Of a stretch of 64,000 bases of DNA, positions 24,715 through 33,904 are shown piece by piece. The translations under genes and the position numbers were made by a program. Origin of the DNA: Caldilineaceae bacterium (GTDB lineage Bacteria > Chloroflexota > Anaerolineae > Caldilineales > Caldilineaceae); contig JAHBVF010000007.1 of NCBI GenBank assembly GCA_019637685.1, forward strand, positions 1-64,000, read 5' to 3'. Each line of letters opens with the position of its first letter. Position 1 is the stretch's first letter. A model generated the notes under the pieces. It was not told the origin of the DNA. It saw nothing but the letters and a program-made list of their open reading frames with translations, and ran no database searches.

Positions 24715-27700
24715 TCCAGATTACACTGCCACACCGCGCCGTGCGCGCCGTATCTATGACGCTCTTGTCTCTCGTCATCGCCCTGCTGCTGGGCGGGAAT
24801 CTGTCCCGCCCGGCAAAGGCCGTGACCAGCGCAGATGGGGTGGTCAGTCCGCCTTGTGGCGAAGCCGAATTCAACGCAGCCCTGACCGCTGTCCAGGCAG
24901 GCGGCGGGGGGACACTCACCTTTAGCTGTGGCACGTCTATTCTCCCAATCAGCGGCGAAAAGGTGATCAGCAGCCCGGTGATTATCGATGGCGGCGGCAG
25001 TATTACATTGGATGGCGGGGGCGACACCCGCTTTTTCAAAGTATTGGGCGGCGGCAACCTGACCTTGCGCAATATTGTGCTGGATAACGGCTTTTCGGGG
25101 GATGACTACGGCGGCTCAATTTATGTCAACCCGACGGGCATTCTCAACCTGGAAAACAGCACCATTCGCAACAGCGCCACCAACGGCTGGGCGGGCGGGG
25201 CCATCATCGACTTCCAGGGCGTTGTGAACCTGACAGACAGTGTAATCGAGAGCAGCCAGTCCAACTACGGGGCCATCAATAGCACAGGCACGCTGACTCT
25301 GCTGCGCACCGTCCTGCGCAACAACACGGCCACTGTGGGGGGCGGGGCTATGAGTGTCGGCGGCACAACGGTCATCCGTGACAGCCGAATTGAGGGAAAT
25401 GATGCGCCGGAAGGCGGGGCACTATACCTCAACGGCTCCGTCACTATTCAGAACAGCACAGTCGTGACAAATACGGCCATCCAGGGCGGGGCGATGTACA
25501 TCGCCGCCACTGGGGATGTGCAGATTGTGGACAGCCAATTGATGCAAAATTCGGTGGATGGCTCAGTGGCCGCCGAGACCAACGGCGGCGCGATTTTCAA
25601 CTTCGGCAAATTGACTGTCCGGGGCAGCACCTTTGAAGCCAATACTGCGCTTGGCTATGGGGGAGCAATTCAGGCAAATCCCGGCTCTGGTGAGACAGAC
25701 ATCCAAGTGTATACGTCTACATTCGCGGCCAATCAGGCCGGCGAGCGTGGGGGCGCTATCGACAACCGCCGGGGGAGTTTGACGGTTGTCAACAGTACGT
25801 TTAGCGACAACGGCGCGGGAACTGGCGGCGCGATCCAGAATTTTCTGGGGCCTGTCAATCTCTATTACGTCACCCTGGCAGGCAACAGTGGCGGTGTGGG
25901 CGGTGTGCTGGATCAGACAGCGCTTGCGGGTTATGTGAGCGACAGCCGCCAGCGCTTCAATCTTTACCACACCGTTTTGGCGGGGAATGATAGCTGTGCC
26001 ATTACTGACACCCCTGGGCCGCAGCCCCATTTTGTCTCCGGCGGCTACAATCTGGCCGAAGACAATACGTGCGCCTTCTTTCTGAACCAGACGGGTGATG
26101 TGAATAACACCCCTGCGCAGTTGGGCGCGCTGACGGATAACGGCGGAGGAACGCTCACCCATCTGCCTGGCGCGGCCAGCCCGCTGGTGGATGCTGCCCC
26201 CTGTCTGCCCGATTTTGGCACAGACCAGCGGGGCATCAGCCGGCCCCAGGGGGTCACCTGTGACATCGGTGCAGTGGAGGTGCAGCCCGCGCCGCCGACA
26301 GTCACGCCGACCCCCACCCCCACATCGACCCCCACATTAACATCGACGGCGACTTCTTCCTCGACACCGACAAGCACGTCAACCCAGACATCAACACCCA
26401 CGACGACCGCAACTTCCACAACCGCGGTTCCTGCCACCGCGACAGCGACAGCCACGCGGACTTCCACAGCGAGTCCTGCCACCACGACAGCGACAGCGAC
26501 GGCAACGACGACCGCGACTTCCACAACCGCGGTTCCTGCGACCGCGACACCGACGGTGACGCCCACCGTCACTCCTACCTGGACCCCCTTTCCCACGCCC
26601 ACAGACACGCCCGAACCCGTGCTGATCCCGGCCCAGGTCCCCAACGCTGTGACGGTAAGCATCAGCGTCAACCCGACCCACGCCTACGCCGGTCAGCCGG
26701 TGACTGTCGCTGGGAAGGGCGCGGCTGGTTTCGACACAGTGCGCATTCTATCCATTCAAAATGCCCGCACAGTGGGGTCCAAAGAAGTGACTGTGGACGC
26801 TCAGGGCAACTATAGTTTGAGCCTGCTGGTTCCCTCCGCCCAGGCCGTGGCCCCCACCCGACTGTGCGCGTCTGCTGGGGGCACGGCCAATGCACAACTG
26901 GCCTGCACCAATTTCACAGTGGACCCTATGCCCGCGGGCCAGCTTCAGGGGCAAATCAGCGGTCTCTCTGCGGGGGCGCTCAGTGCCCAGGTCAATCTGG
27001 TGGATCGTTTTGGTGCGTTGCGCTATACAGGGCCGGTCGCTAACAACGGCAGCTTCCAGTTGAGTGGGGTCTATCCAGGAGTCTACCAAACCGTCGTCAC
27101 AGGCCAGACCTCCAAGCCTGTGCCACAGGGCCAGGTGGTGATGATGCCCAACCAGGTGACACAAGCCAATCTGTCCAGCGCAGTCCTGAAACCCGGTGTT
27201 CTTTGCTCCCTGGACAGCCGCACCACAGCCTATCTCCAACTGGCGCGTCAGATACCCCCGGCGGGCGGAGGCGGTGATGGCGGGCTGAGCCTGGATGGCA
27301 CGGTCTCATGGCAACCGGTGGATGGTAGCCTTATCAGCGATCAGAACGCGTTGTTTGCGATGCTGAGAAGCGATGTGTTGGCCCACAGCCAGCGGGATCA
27401 CTTCGGCGTCTATCTCTCCGGTGTGCCCCGGGCTGTGGAGTTTTTGGCCTATCCCCAGACCGAAAAGACAGCAGATAAAATGATCTTTCGTCTGGTGGAT
27501 GTGGACGGTCAGGTCAAAGAGACGGTGACATCCTCCAATCTGCAAGACTTTAGAGCATCCCTGCGGGTGGACAAACTCTCACCCAGCCGGGGCAACATCC
27601 ACCCCAAAATCCAGGTGGTCCCTGTGGTGGATGGGGTGGAGTATTGCCCGTCCAACTATCCCGTGTACGTGCTGGCAGACCCGGTGGATTCGCCTGCCGT

Positions 27701-30482
27701 CAAACCCTTCGACGGTCCCACCTTTTGGAACGAAATCCGGCAACGCTACGAATTCAACGGTTTTGTCCCCAAGGCCACAGATGTCCAGTTCTCTTTGCCG
27801 CCCAAACCCTTGCCCTTTTTCGAAAGCTTTAACAACCACTTCCGGGCCGGTGTGATCTTCAAGGGTGTTGTCTATGAAAATGGCGAGGTAGAGATCACCC
27901 AAGTGTTGGCTGATGCCTACGCGGTGGCGTTGAGCGCCCATCTGATCACCTACCGGCGGGGGATCAATTTGCCCAGCCAGACATTGACGAATCCCTGGCA
28001 AGCCCTGAAGCAGTTACGGGTGGGGCTGGGCAGTTTCGATCTTGTGAAGGAAAACTATGTGGGTCTGCCCTTCGTCCATGTGCCTGTGTTGGACCTCTTC
28101 GGGCTGGTGCAATTACACGTGGCCTCCAGCGGCGGCGTCACCTATGGCGTCAAAATGAGTGGATGGGTCAAACCCTTTGTGCCCGAAGTCGGGGCTACGC
28201 TGACTACTACGGCTGGCGCGCAGGCCGAAGTGGGCTACGGGCTGGGAATCATCGGTGGCGTGGCCGCGGTGGGCTATTCTCTCGGTCTAGGCGCGGCATT
28301 GGATGTGCCCGTGGCCATGACGATTCTCCCCAAACCGGACCTCTCGGTTCCCCAAGTCTGTTTCCGCATCAACGCCTTTGTGCGAGCCTGGGCACAGTAT
28401 CTGTGGGGCGTCAAACTGCCCGGCCTAAACACCAATCCGTCGTGGAAAAAGGTGCTGGCCGAGTATCCACTGGGCTGCCTTGGCCCCTTCGCCACAGCCG
28501 CTGCTGCGGATGGGGATATCGACCCCAATCCCCTGCCCGACGACGGCCCCCTGCCCAGCCTTTTCGCCTCCCCCTCTGTGGCCGCCAGCCCGGACGGTCG
28601 GGTGCTCTCGGCCTATGTGGAGGATCGGTCAACGACGAGCACATCCCAAGTGCAGGTTCTGGCCCGTTTTCAGGACACAAACACAGGCCAATGGCTGTCC
28701 GCAACCGGGCTAAGCGCTCCCGCCCACAGCGCGGTCAACCCGGTGGCACTTTTCGCCGGGCCAGATGCCCTGCCTGTGGTGGCCTGGGCCGAGATGCCCT
28801 ACGACGCGGCCACCGCGACAATTTTGGGGGAGAACATCAACGCCCATCTCAGCCGCCAGGAGATATTCTACGCGGTCTATAAAAACGGGGCGTGGGGCGC
28901 GCCCATCCGCCTGACCGATGACAGACTCATCGACGGAATGCCCACGGCCGCTGGCGGACCCGCCGGTGCTGTCCTGGCCTGGACGCGGGACACAGACGCA
29001 GACTATCTGACCCGCACGGATCAGCGCATCGCCGTCTCTCTTTTCGACAATGGCGCAGCCATCTTTGGCCCGCTTCAGCTATTGGATGGGCCGACTGGCG
29101 GCATGAATGCGGACGTGCGCGCGGCCCTGGCCCCAGACGGCACGCCCCATCTGGTCTGGATCACCGACGCGGACGGCGTGCTGGACACGGGCGACGATCG
29201 CCGCCTCACTTGGGCCAAAGCGGCCCTGGGCGAGCAGGGCGCGCAGCCGGATTGGGTGATCCTCAATCCCCAACCCCTGCCACCTCGCGTGGATTCCCCG
29301 GCCATCAGCGTGGGACCCGACGGGCTGGAGGTTGCCTTCCTCGTGCGCCAGCCAGCAGAAGATGGCATCGTGCCTCTGCTCGGCCCCAACGGCGCGCTGT
29401 GGACGGCACATCTGACGGGCAATACCTGGGCCGCCGCGCCGGTCCATGACGAAAGCGGCGGGCTGGTCTTTGCCGAGCAGCCAGTGCTATCAGGGGCGCA
29501 GGGCGAAAATCTGCTGGCCTTCCGCCGCTTCAGCCCGGCCAGTCTGAGCAACGCCGCGTTGGGCCAGATCAGTCTGGCACGCAGGGGGACGGATGGCAAT
29601 TTTACGGCCCCCATCTATCTGACCGACGCACCCGCACAGAACTGGCAACCGGCTCTGACGATCAACCCGGTCAGCCGCCAGGCGGTGATTTTGAAGGTAT
29701 CCCGGCCGCAGATTGCCCGCAACAGGGATTCGCTGACCGCCATCTCTGCCAGCCAATCGATTCTGACGGCTGTCTCCACGCAAACTCTCTCGGATCCAGC
29801 CCTCTTCACCGCCCAGGACCCGATGGAATCGGTCGCGGTGGCCGCGATTGCGGACCCGGCCCTGGACCCCCTGGCAGCTTGGCCGAGTGTTGTGCCCGCA
29901 GGCCAGATAATCACTTTTACTGTCAGCCTGCGCAATGTGGGCCGCGACTCGGCTACGGGTATGACTGTTACGCTCTATCGGGGTGCTCCCGGCAGCGGGG
30001 TTTCGGTAGGTGCGCAGAGCGTGGCCGGGCCGCTGGCTCTCAACGCAACGGTTCCCCTGACCTTTGCTGTGACGGCCCAGGGCGGCAAACAATCTTTCTA
30101 TGCCCAGGTGACCACAAGCGGCGGCAATAGCAGCGGGAGCAACGATCAGGTCAGCCTGACTGTGGGCATCCCCGCCGCGCCCCAGATGGTCACCGTCGCC
30201 CCTGGCGTGTGGACGCATGACGCGCTGGATATCGCCTGGACGATTCCCGAAGACGAGCAGCCCGCAGGCTTTCGCGTCCTGCGGGCCACGTCGGTGGATG
30301 GGCCTTTCGAACTGGTGGGGGAATCCGCGGTGGCGGGTTTTTCAGATGTGCTGGTGGAGCGGGGGCAGACCTATTGTTATGCAGTCCAGGCACACAACAA
30401 CGGGACGCTGTCTGCGATGAGCCAGGCAGTGTGCGGCGAATTGGAGATGCTACACACCTTTTTGCCCGCGATCATACGCTGA
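24711..30482 (+). CDS. Giant secreted multidomain protein: beta-helix, PT-rich linker, CARDB, FN3, C-terminal LP motif
   Basis: 1,923 residues. Signal peptide at about residues 1-37 (SMTLLSLVIALLLGGNLSRP, cleavage near AKA). Residues about 55-520 form a right-handed parallel beta-helix with repeated GGAI and NSTF-type turns and a GTDQRGISRPQG ending, as in adhesin-like 'choice-of-anchor Q' proteins. A Thr/Pro-rich linker (about 525-640) precedes an Ig-like domain (VSISVNPTHAYAGQPVTVAG). A unique central region (about 830-1265) is followed by a propeller-like segment from VAASPDGRVLSAYVED with repeated VVAWAEM and LAWTRD phrases. A CARDB-like domain (about 1707-1815) and a fibronectin III domain (about 1823-1910) end the protein, whose last residues are TFLPAIIR. 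Probably a surface adhesin or sensor. GGAG upstream of the ATG fits a ribosome-binding site. Confidence 0.85.
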   Translation: MIQITLPHRAVRAVSMTLLSLVIALLLGGNLSRPAKAVTSADGVVSPPCGEAEFNAALTAVQAGGGGTLTFSCGTSILPISGEKVISSPVIIDGGGSITLDGGGDTRFFKVLGGGNLTLRNIVLDNGFSGDDYGGSIYVNPTGILNLENSTIRNSATNGWAGGAIIDFQGVVNLTDSVIESSQSNYGAINSTGTLTLLRTVLRNNTATVGGGAMSVGGTTVIRDSRIEGNDAPEGGALYLNGSVTIQNSTVVTNTAIQGGAMYIAATGDVQIVDSQLMQNSVDGSVAAETNGGAIFNFGKLTVRGSTFEANTALGYGGAIQANPGSGETDIQVYTSTFAANQAGERGGAIDNRRGSLTVVNSTFSDNGAGTGGAIQNFLGPVNLYYVTLAGNSGGVGGVLDQTALAGYVSDSRQRFNLYHTVLAGNDSCAITDTPGPQPHFVSGGYNLAEDNTCAFFLNQTGDVNNTPAQLGALTDNGGGTLTHLPGAASPLVDAAPCLPDFGTDQRGISRPQGVTCDIGAVEVQPAPPTVTPTPTPTSTPTLTSTATSSSTPTSTSTQTSTPTTTATSTTAVPATATATATRTSTASPATTTATATATTTATSTTAVPATATPTVTPTVTPTWTPFPTPTDTPEPVLIPAQVPNAVTVSISVNPTHAYAGQPVTVAGKGAAGFDTVRILSIQNARTVGSKEVTVDAQGNYSLSLLVPSAQAVAPTRLCASAGGTANAQLACTNFTVDPMPAGQLQGQISGLSAGALSAQVNLVDRFGALRYTGPVANNGSFQLSGVYPGVYQTVVTGQTSKPVPQGQVVMMPNQVTQANLSSAVLKPGVLCSLDSRTTAYLQLARQIPPAGGGGDGGLSLDGTVSWQPVDGSLISDQNALFAMLRSDVLAHSQRDHFGVYLSGVPRAVEFLAYPQTEKTADKMIFRLVDVDGQVKETVTSSNLQDFRASLRVDKLSPSRGNIHPKIQVVPVVDGVEYCPSNYPVYVLADPVDSPAVKPFDGPTFWNEIRQRYEFNGFVPKATDVQFSLPPKPLPFFESFNNHFRAGVIFKGVVYENGEVEITQVLADAYAVALSAHLITYRRGINLPSQTLTNPWQALKQLRVGLGSFDLVKENYVGLPFVHVPVLDLFGLVQLHVASSGGVTYGVKMSGWVKPFVPEVGATLTTTAGAQAEVGYGLGIIGGVAAVGYSLGLGAALDVPVAMTILPKPDLSVPQVCFRINAFVRAWAQYLWGVKLPGLNTNPSWKKVLAEYPLGCLGPFATAAAADGDIDPNPLPDDGPLPSLFASPSVAASPDGRVLSAYVEDRSTTSTSQVQVLARFQDTNTGQWLSATGLSAPAHSAVNPVALFAGPDALPVVAWAEMPYDAATATILGENINAHLSRQEIFYAVYKNGAWGAPIRLTDDRLIDGMPTAAGGPAGAVLAWTRDTDADYLTRTDQRIAVSLFDNGAAIFGPLQLLDGPTGGMNADVRAALAPDGTPHLVWITDADGVLDTGDDRRLTWAKAALGEQGAQPDWVILNPQPLPPRVDSPAISVGPDGLEVAFLVRQPAEDGIVPLLGPNGALWTAHLTGNTWAAAPVHDESGGLVFAEQPVLSGAQGENLLAFRRFSPASLSNAALGQISLARRGTDGNFTAPIYLTDAPAQNWQPALTINPVSRQAVILKVSRPQIARNRDSLTAISASQSILTAVSTQTLSDPALFTAQDPMESVAVAAIADPALDPLAAWPSVVPAGQIITFTVSLRNVGRDSATGMTVTLYRGAPGSGVSVGAQSVAGPLALNATVPLTFAVTAQGGKQSFYAQVTTSGGNSSGSNDQVSLTVGIPAAPQMVTVAPGVWTHDALDIAWTIPEDEQPAGFRVLRATSVDGPFELVGESAVAGFSDVLVERGQTYCYAVQAHNNGTLSAMSQAVCGELEMLHTFLPAIIR
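26290..26600. repeat. Intragenic low-complexity repeats encoding the PT-rich linker
   Basis: Many ACA/ACG/CCC codon repeats. A longer unit, ACTTCCACAACCGCGGTTCC, occurs at 26412 and again at 26517, spaced 105 bases (35 codons), so the linker can change length by recombination without a frameshift. Confidence 0.85.
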
Positions 30483-30519
30483 TGTTCGTTCGATTTCAAT
30501 TTACTTTACGGAAATACGC

Positions 30520-30729
30520 ATGAAAGCCGATCGACATCTGTCCTTTGCCCTGGGCATCGTTTTGAGCGCGCTGCTGTTGGGTGGTCTGATTTCGGTTTCG
30601 GTGTATCAGAAATTATTGGGTTACTTCCGCCAAGCTGTACTCGTCTACTACGGCGGGGTGAACGACGCGGGTAGTTCTGGAACCACACCGAACGAGCAAC
30701 ACCTATTCGTGCCGCCGATCCAGCGGTGA
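30520..30729 (+). CDS. Small single-TM protein of unknown function
   Basis: 69 residues from MKADRHLSFALG. One hydrophobic segment (ALGIVLSALLLGGLISVSVY) and a short extracytoplasmic tail ending EQHLFVPPIQR. The last residues loosely resemble the C-terminal motif of the adjacent giant secreted protein (hydrophobic-aromatic-hydrophobic-Pro-x-x-x-basic). It starts 37 bases after that gene on the same strand and may be co-transcribed. No family recognised. Confidence 0.5.
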   Translation: MKADRHLSFALGIVLSALLLGGLISVSVYQKLLGYFRQAVLVYYGGVNDAGSSGTTPNEQHLFVPPIQR

Positions 30730-30852
30730 CCGGTGCTGATATTGTCCTGCCGATGGCGACGCGTTAGCAGGGCACTCGCAACCTATCCGCCTGTTCCTGC
30801 GTATTGGATGAAGTGAACAGATCCCTTCAAACAATCCAAAGGAGCAGTTCGC

Positions 30853-31494
30853 ATGAGGAGCAATCTGCTACAACGTGTTGGTCTGTATGTGTTGGTCTTT
30901 GCTATCCAAAGCCTCTATTTACCGCTCAATCACGGCTTGAAAGAAGGCACGATTCTGGACACTCGCTGGGATGTGTATATCCCGGTCTGGGCCATTTGGA
31001 TCGTGCCTTATGCCATTGCCTGGCCTCTCTGGCTGGCGGGCTATGCCTGGGCAGTGCTGCGTATGCCGGAAAAACTCTATCACGCGCTGATCGCGGCATC
31101 TGTGTTGGCGACCGCCACAGCGATTAGCACTTTCGCGCTCTTTCCCACCTATGTTGTGCGGCCTGTGTTGACGGGCAGCGATTGGGCTACCCAATGGCTG
31201 CGCCTGCTCTATGCAACGGACGGCGTATTCAATGCCTTCCCCAGCGGCCACGTCTACCTCACCACAATTATGGCCCTCTTTTGGAGCCGCTGGCTGCCCC
31301 GCTGGCGCTGGGTGTGGCTGGGATTCGCGCTGGTCATCGCGCTCTCCACACTCTTCACCCGCCAGCATTACATCCCCGATGTCCTTGGCGGCGCGGCCCT
31401 GGCCTGGATGAGTTATCAGATCGGGACTTGGCTGATGAGGCCCGCAGAGGCCAGACAAGAGAGAAATCGGGGCAAGCAGGCCTATCCAGGCTAA
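30853..31494 (+). CDS. PAP2 superfamily membrane phosphatase
   Basis: 213 residues with about 5-6 TM segments. The phosphatase signature is visible as AFPSGHVY (PSGH at 130-133) and FTRQHYIPDVLGG (His172, Asp176). The first Kx6RP motif is weak: only RP at 103-104 with surrounding VVRPVLTG. This resembles inositol-phosphoryl-ceramide-synthase-like/PAP2 enzymes that remove or transfer phosphate from lipid phosphates at the outer membrane leaflet. AAAGGAGC lies upstream of the ATG. Substrate unknown (phosphatidate or undecaprenyl diphosphate are typical). Confidence 0.88.
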   Translation: MRSNLLQRVGLYVLVFAIQSLYLPLNHGLKEGTILDTRWDVYIPVWAIWIVPYAIAWPLWLAGYAWAVLRMPEKLYHALIAASVLATATAISTFALFPTYVVRPVLTGSDWATQWLRLLYATDGVFNAFPSGHVYLTTIMALFWSRWLPRWRWVWLGFALVIALSTLFTRQHYIPDVLGGAALAWMSYQIGTWLMRPAEARQERNRGKQAYPG

Positions 31495-31895
31495 ATGCCC
31501 TTCATCAAAGCGGATGCCTACAGCGCTGTCTCTCATTTTCTCTGCTTGGCCGCGCTGGTTCTCGACCGAACACGGCTGTAGGCTGTGTACGAATATAGCC
31601 GAAAAGATCAAATAGAAATTCCCCAGCAGAGTATCCATTTCGTGCTCACCAGAGCAGATGCTATACTGTCTACAGTCCTGCCTGCGTACGGCTCCCGAAT
31701 TGGGGCGTTGGACGCAGCCGCTCAGTTACATCCAAATGAGCTGGTGTGGGCCAGGGCCGGTAGACGCCTCCTTCAATTCCCCCCATTAGATATAGCCAAG
31801 ATAATCGCTTTTCCCCTTGCACCCACAGCTATCCCGACAGTAGTCCTTGCCATTACACCTGCCAACAGGTGCTTTCTAAGTTATAAGGAGAAATA
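31495..31895. other. Intergenic region without a supported gene
   Basis: A 103-codon frame starts at 31585 but shows no recognisable domain, no ribosome-binding site and biased composition, so I do not call it. AAGGAG just before 31896 is the hflK ribosome-binding site; the region probably holds its promoter. Confidence 0.6.
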
Positions 31896-32948
31896 ATGCT
31901 AAACAAACCAGGTCCAGGAGGCGGCAACGATCTGCCGCCTTTGACTGAATATGTGGACACACTGTCTGGATGGGCATCCAGACGGCGGGGAGGTGTCACC
32001 CTTCTCATTCTGCTGGCGGTCCTGCTCCTGTGGCTGGCCACAGGAATCTATTCGGTACAGCCGGGCGAAGAAGGCGTCGTCCGCACCTTTGGCCGCTTCA
32101 CCAGCATCTCCACATCCGGTCTGAACTATCGCCTGCCCTCCCCCATTCAACAGGTGACAATTGTGGATGTGTCGAGCATCCGCCGCGCCGAGATTGGGTT
32201 TCGCAGTTCAGCCACCCAGCGCCAGGATATTTTGGGCGAAGCGCTGATGCTGACTGCCGACGAGAATATTGTGAAGGTCGAACTTCTGGTCCAATATCGC
32301 ATTGCCAATTCGCGGGACTTTGTTTTCAATGTTCAAATTCCGGAGGATGTGCTGCTGACGAGCGCCGAAGTCGCGCTGCGCGATACAGTGGGGAAGATGA
32401 CCATCGACGCTGTGATCACCGAAGAGCGGGCCAGGGTGCAGGATCAGACGCGGGTTATTTTGGCCCAACTGATGGAAAGCTACGGCACGGGTATTCAGAT
32501 CACCGATGTGCGGCTCCAGGGCGCGGATCCGCCCGAAGAGGTGAGTGACGCCTTTCAGGAAGTGGTACGTGCCCTGGCGGACAAAGAGCGTCTGATCAAC
32601 GAATCCGAAGCGTATCAGAACGATATTGTGCCGCGGGCGCGGGGCAATAAACAAAAACTGATCGAGGAAGCCGAAGCCTTCAAACAACAGCGGGTGTTGC
32701 GTGCCACCGGCGATGCCGAACGGTTTCTCTCCATCCTGGGGGCCTATCGCCTGGCGCCCGAAGTGACGCGGGAACGTATGCACATCGAAGCCCTGGAAGA
32801 TGTCCTGCAACAGGTGCAGCTGACCCTGCTGGATGCCGACGCCGTGGGTGGACAGGTGTTGCCCTTCCTGCCGCTCAAAGGGCTGGACGGTTCTGTTCCT
32901 CCCACATCTGCCCCCGGCACGACCGACACACCCCCGCAAGGAGAGTAA
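31896..32948 (+). CDS. hflK: SPFH-domain protease modulator HflK
   Basis: 350 residues. Short proline/glycine-rich cytosolic N-terminus, one TM (VTLLILLAVLLLWLATGIYS), then the SPFH/band-7 domain opening VQPGEEGVVRTFGRFTSIS. It continues with DENIVKVELLVQYRI and LRDTVGKMTIDAVITEERAR, and a coiled-coil segment rich in Glu/Ala (EAYQNDIVPRARGNKQKLIE). HflK and HflC form a large membrane cage around the FtsH protease and restrain its action on membrane proteins. Its stop is 4 bases before hflC, the universal gene order. The proline-rich tail (VPPTSAPGTTDTPPQGE) is normal for HflK. Confidence 0.95.
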   Translation: MLNKPGPGGGNDLPPLTEYVDTLSGWASRRRGGVTLLILLAVLLLWLATGIYSVQPGEEGVVRTFGRFTSISTSGLNYRLPSPIQQVTIVDVSSIRRAEIGFRSSATQRQDILGEALMLTADENIVKVELLVQYRIANSRDFVFNVQIPEDVLLTSAEVALRDTVGKMTIDAVITEERARVQDQTRVILAQLMESYGTGIQITDVRLQGADPPEEVSDAFQEVVRALADKERLINESEAYQNDIVPRARGNKQKLIEEAEAFKQQRVLRATGDAERFLSILGAYRLAPEVTRERMHIEALEDVLQQVQLTLLDADAVGGQVLPFLPLKGLDGSVPPTSAPGTTDTPPQGE

Positions 32949-32952
32949 TTCT

Positions 32953-33840
32953 ATGTCAACACGAATGCTAAACACCGGCGTTGTGCTCCTTGCTATTGTC
33001 CTGATCGTTGGCCTGCAAACCATTTTCGTCGTCGATGAGACAAAACAGGCGATTATCCTGCAATTCGGTGATCCGGTTGCCATCTATCAGGACCCTGGGC
33101 TGCATGTGAAGATTCCCTTTGCCCAGGCTATCACCTATTTTGACAAGCGAGTTCTTTCCAGCGATGCGCTGCCCCAGGAATATTTGACCGTCGGCAAGAA
33201 ACGGCTGGTGGTCGATCACGTGACGCGCTGGCGCATCATCGACCCCCTGCTCTTCTTCAAAGCCGTACGCACAGAAGCAGGCGCACGGGCACGGCTGGAC
33301 GACATCGTTTTTTCCGAAATCCGCCGGGAGTTGGCCACCTCTGACTTTGAGGCGGTGGTGTCGTTCGAGCGGGAAAATATTATGGACCGGGTGACTGCCT
33401 CGGCATCGGCCACGGCAGCAGAATTTGGTATCCAGGTGGTCGATGTGCGCATCAAACGCGCCGACCTGCCCGAAGAAGTGGAGCAGAGCGTCTTCAATCG
33501 GATGCGGGCGGAGCGACAGCGGGAATCGTCGCTTTTCCGGGCCGAAGGGGAAGAACAGGCCAATATCATCCGGGCCAAGGCGGACAGGGACAGCACTGTG
33601 ATTCTGGCCGAAGGCTACCAGCAATCCCAGGCCCTGCGCGGCGAAGGCGAGGCCGAGGCCATTGCCGTCTATGCCGCAGCTTTGAGCGAGGACCTGGAGT
33701 TCTACGCGTTCTCACGCCGTCTGGATTCCTACGCCAAGATTCTCAAATCCGGCGACAGTCTGGTAATTCCAGCCGGTTCAGACTTCTTCCGCTACCTGCA
33801 GAGCAGTGGCGTACCCCTGCCTACGCCTGCCGGGGAATAG
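32953..33840 (+). CDS. hflC: SPFH-domain protease modulator HflC
   Basis: 295 residues from MSTRMLNTGV; the ATG at 32953 lies 4 bases beyond the hflK stop, and the longer frame that overlaps hflK is rejected. N-terminal TM VVLLAIVLIVGLQTIFVV, then DETKQAIILQFGDPVAIYQD with the HflC pattern PGLHVKIPFAQAITYFDKR. VVDHVTRWRIIDPLLFFKAV and the region DVRIKRADLPEEVEQSVFNR are specific to HflC. Partner of HflK in the FtsH-modulating complex on the extracytoplasmic side of the membrane. A perfect 18-bp hairpin terminates the pair. Confidence 0.96.
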   Translation: MSTRMLNTGVVLLAIVLIVGLQTIFVVDETKQAIILQFGDPVAIYQDPGLHVKIPFAQAITYFDKRVLSSDALPQEYLTVGKKRLVVDHVTRWRIIDPLLFFKAVRTEAGARARLDDIVFSEIRRELATSDFEAVVSFERENIMDRVTASASATAAEFGIQVVDVRIKRADLPEEVEQSVFNRMRAERQRESSLFRAEGEEQANIIRAKADRDSTVILAEGYQQSQALRGEGEAEAIAVYAAALSEDLEFYAFSRRLDSYAKILKSGDSLVIPAGSDFFRYLQSSGVPLPTPAGE

Positions 33841-33849
33841 TCTCCAATC

Positions 33850-33890
33850 AAAAAGCGGCTCGACTTTTTCCGAAAGTCGAGCCGCTTTTT
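33850..33890. terminator. Bidirectional Rho-independent terminator between hflC and the dehydrogenase gene
   Basis: AAAAAGCGGCTCGACTTT (33850-33867) and AAAGTCGAGCCGCTTTTT (33873-33890) are perfectly complementary, with loop TTCCG. A/T tracts on both sides serve the convergent genes. Confidence 0.95.
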
Positions 33891-33904
33891 CTTTCCCCAT
33901 TCCC

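Noticed and set aside
31585..31896. 103-codon frame upstream of hflK
   Set aside because: No family, no ribosome-binding site, and it would run into the hflK ribosome-binding site and start.
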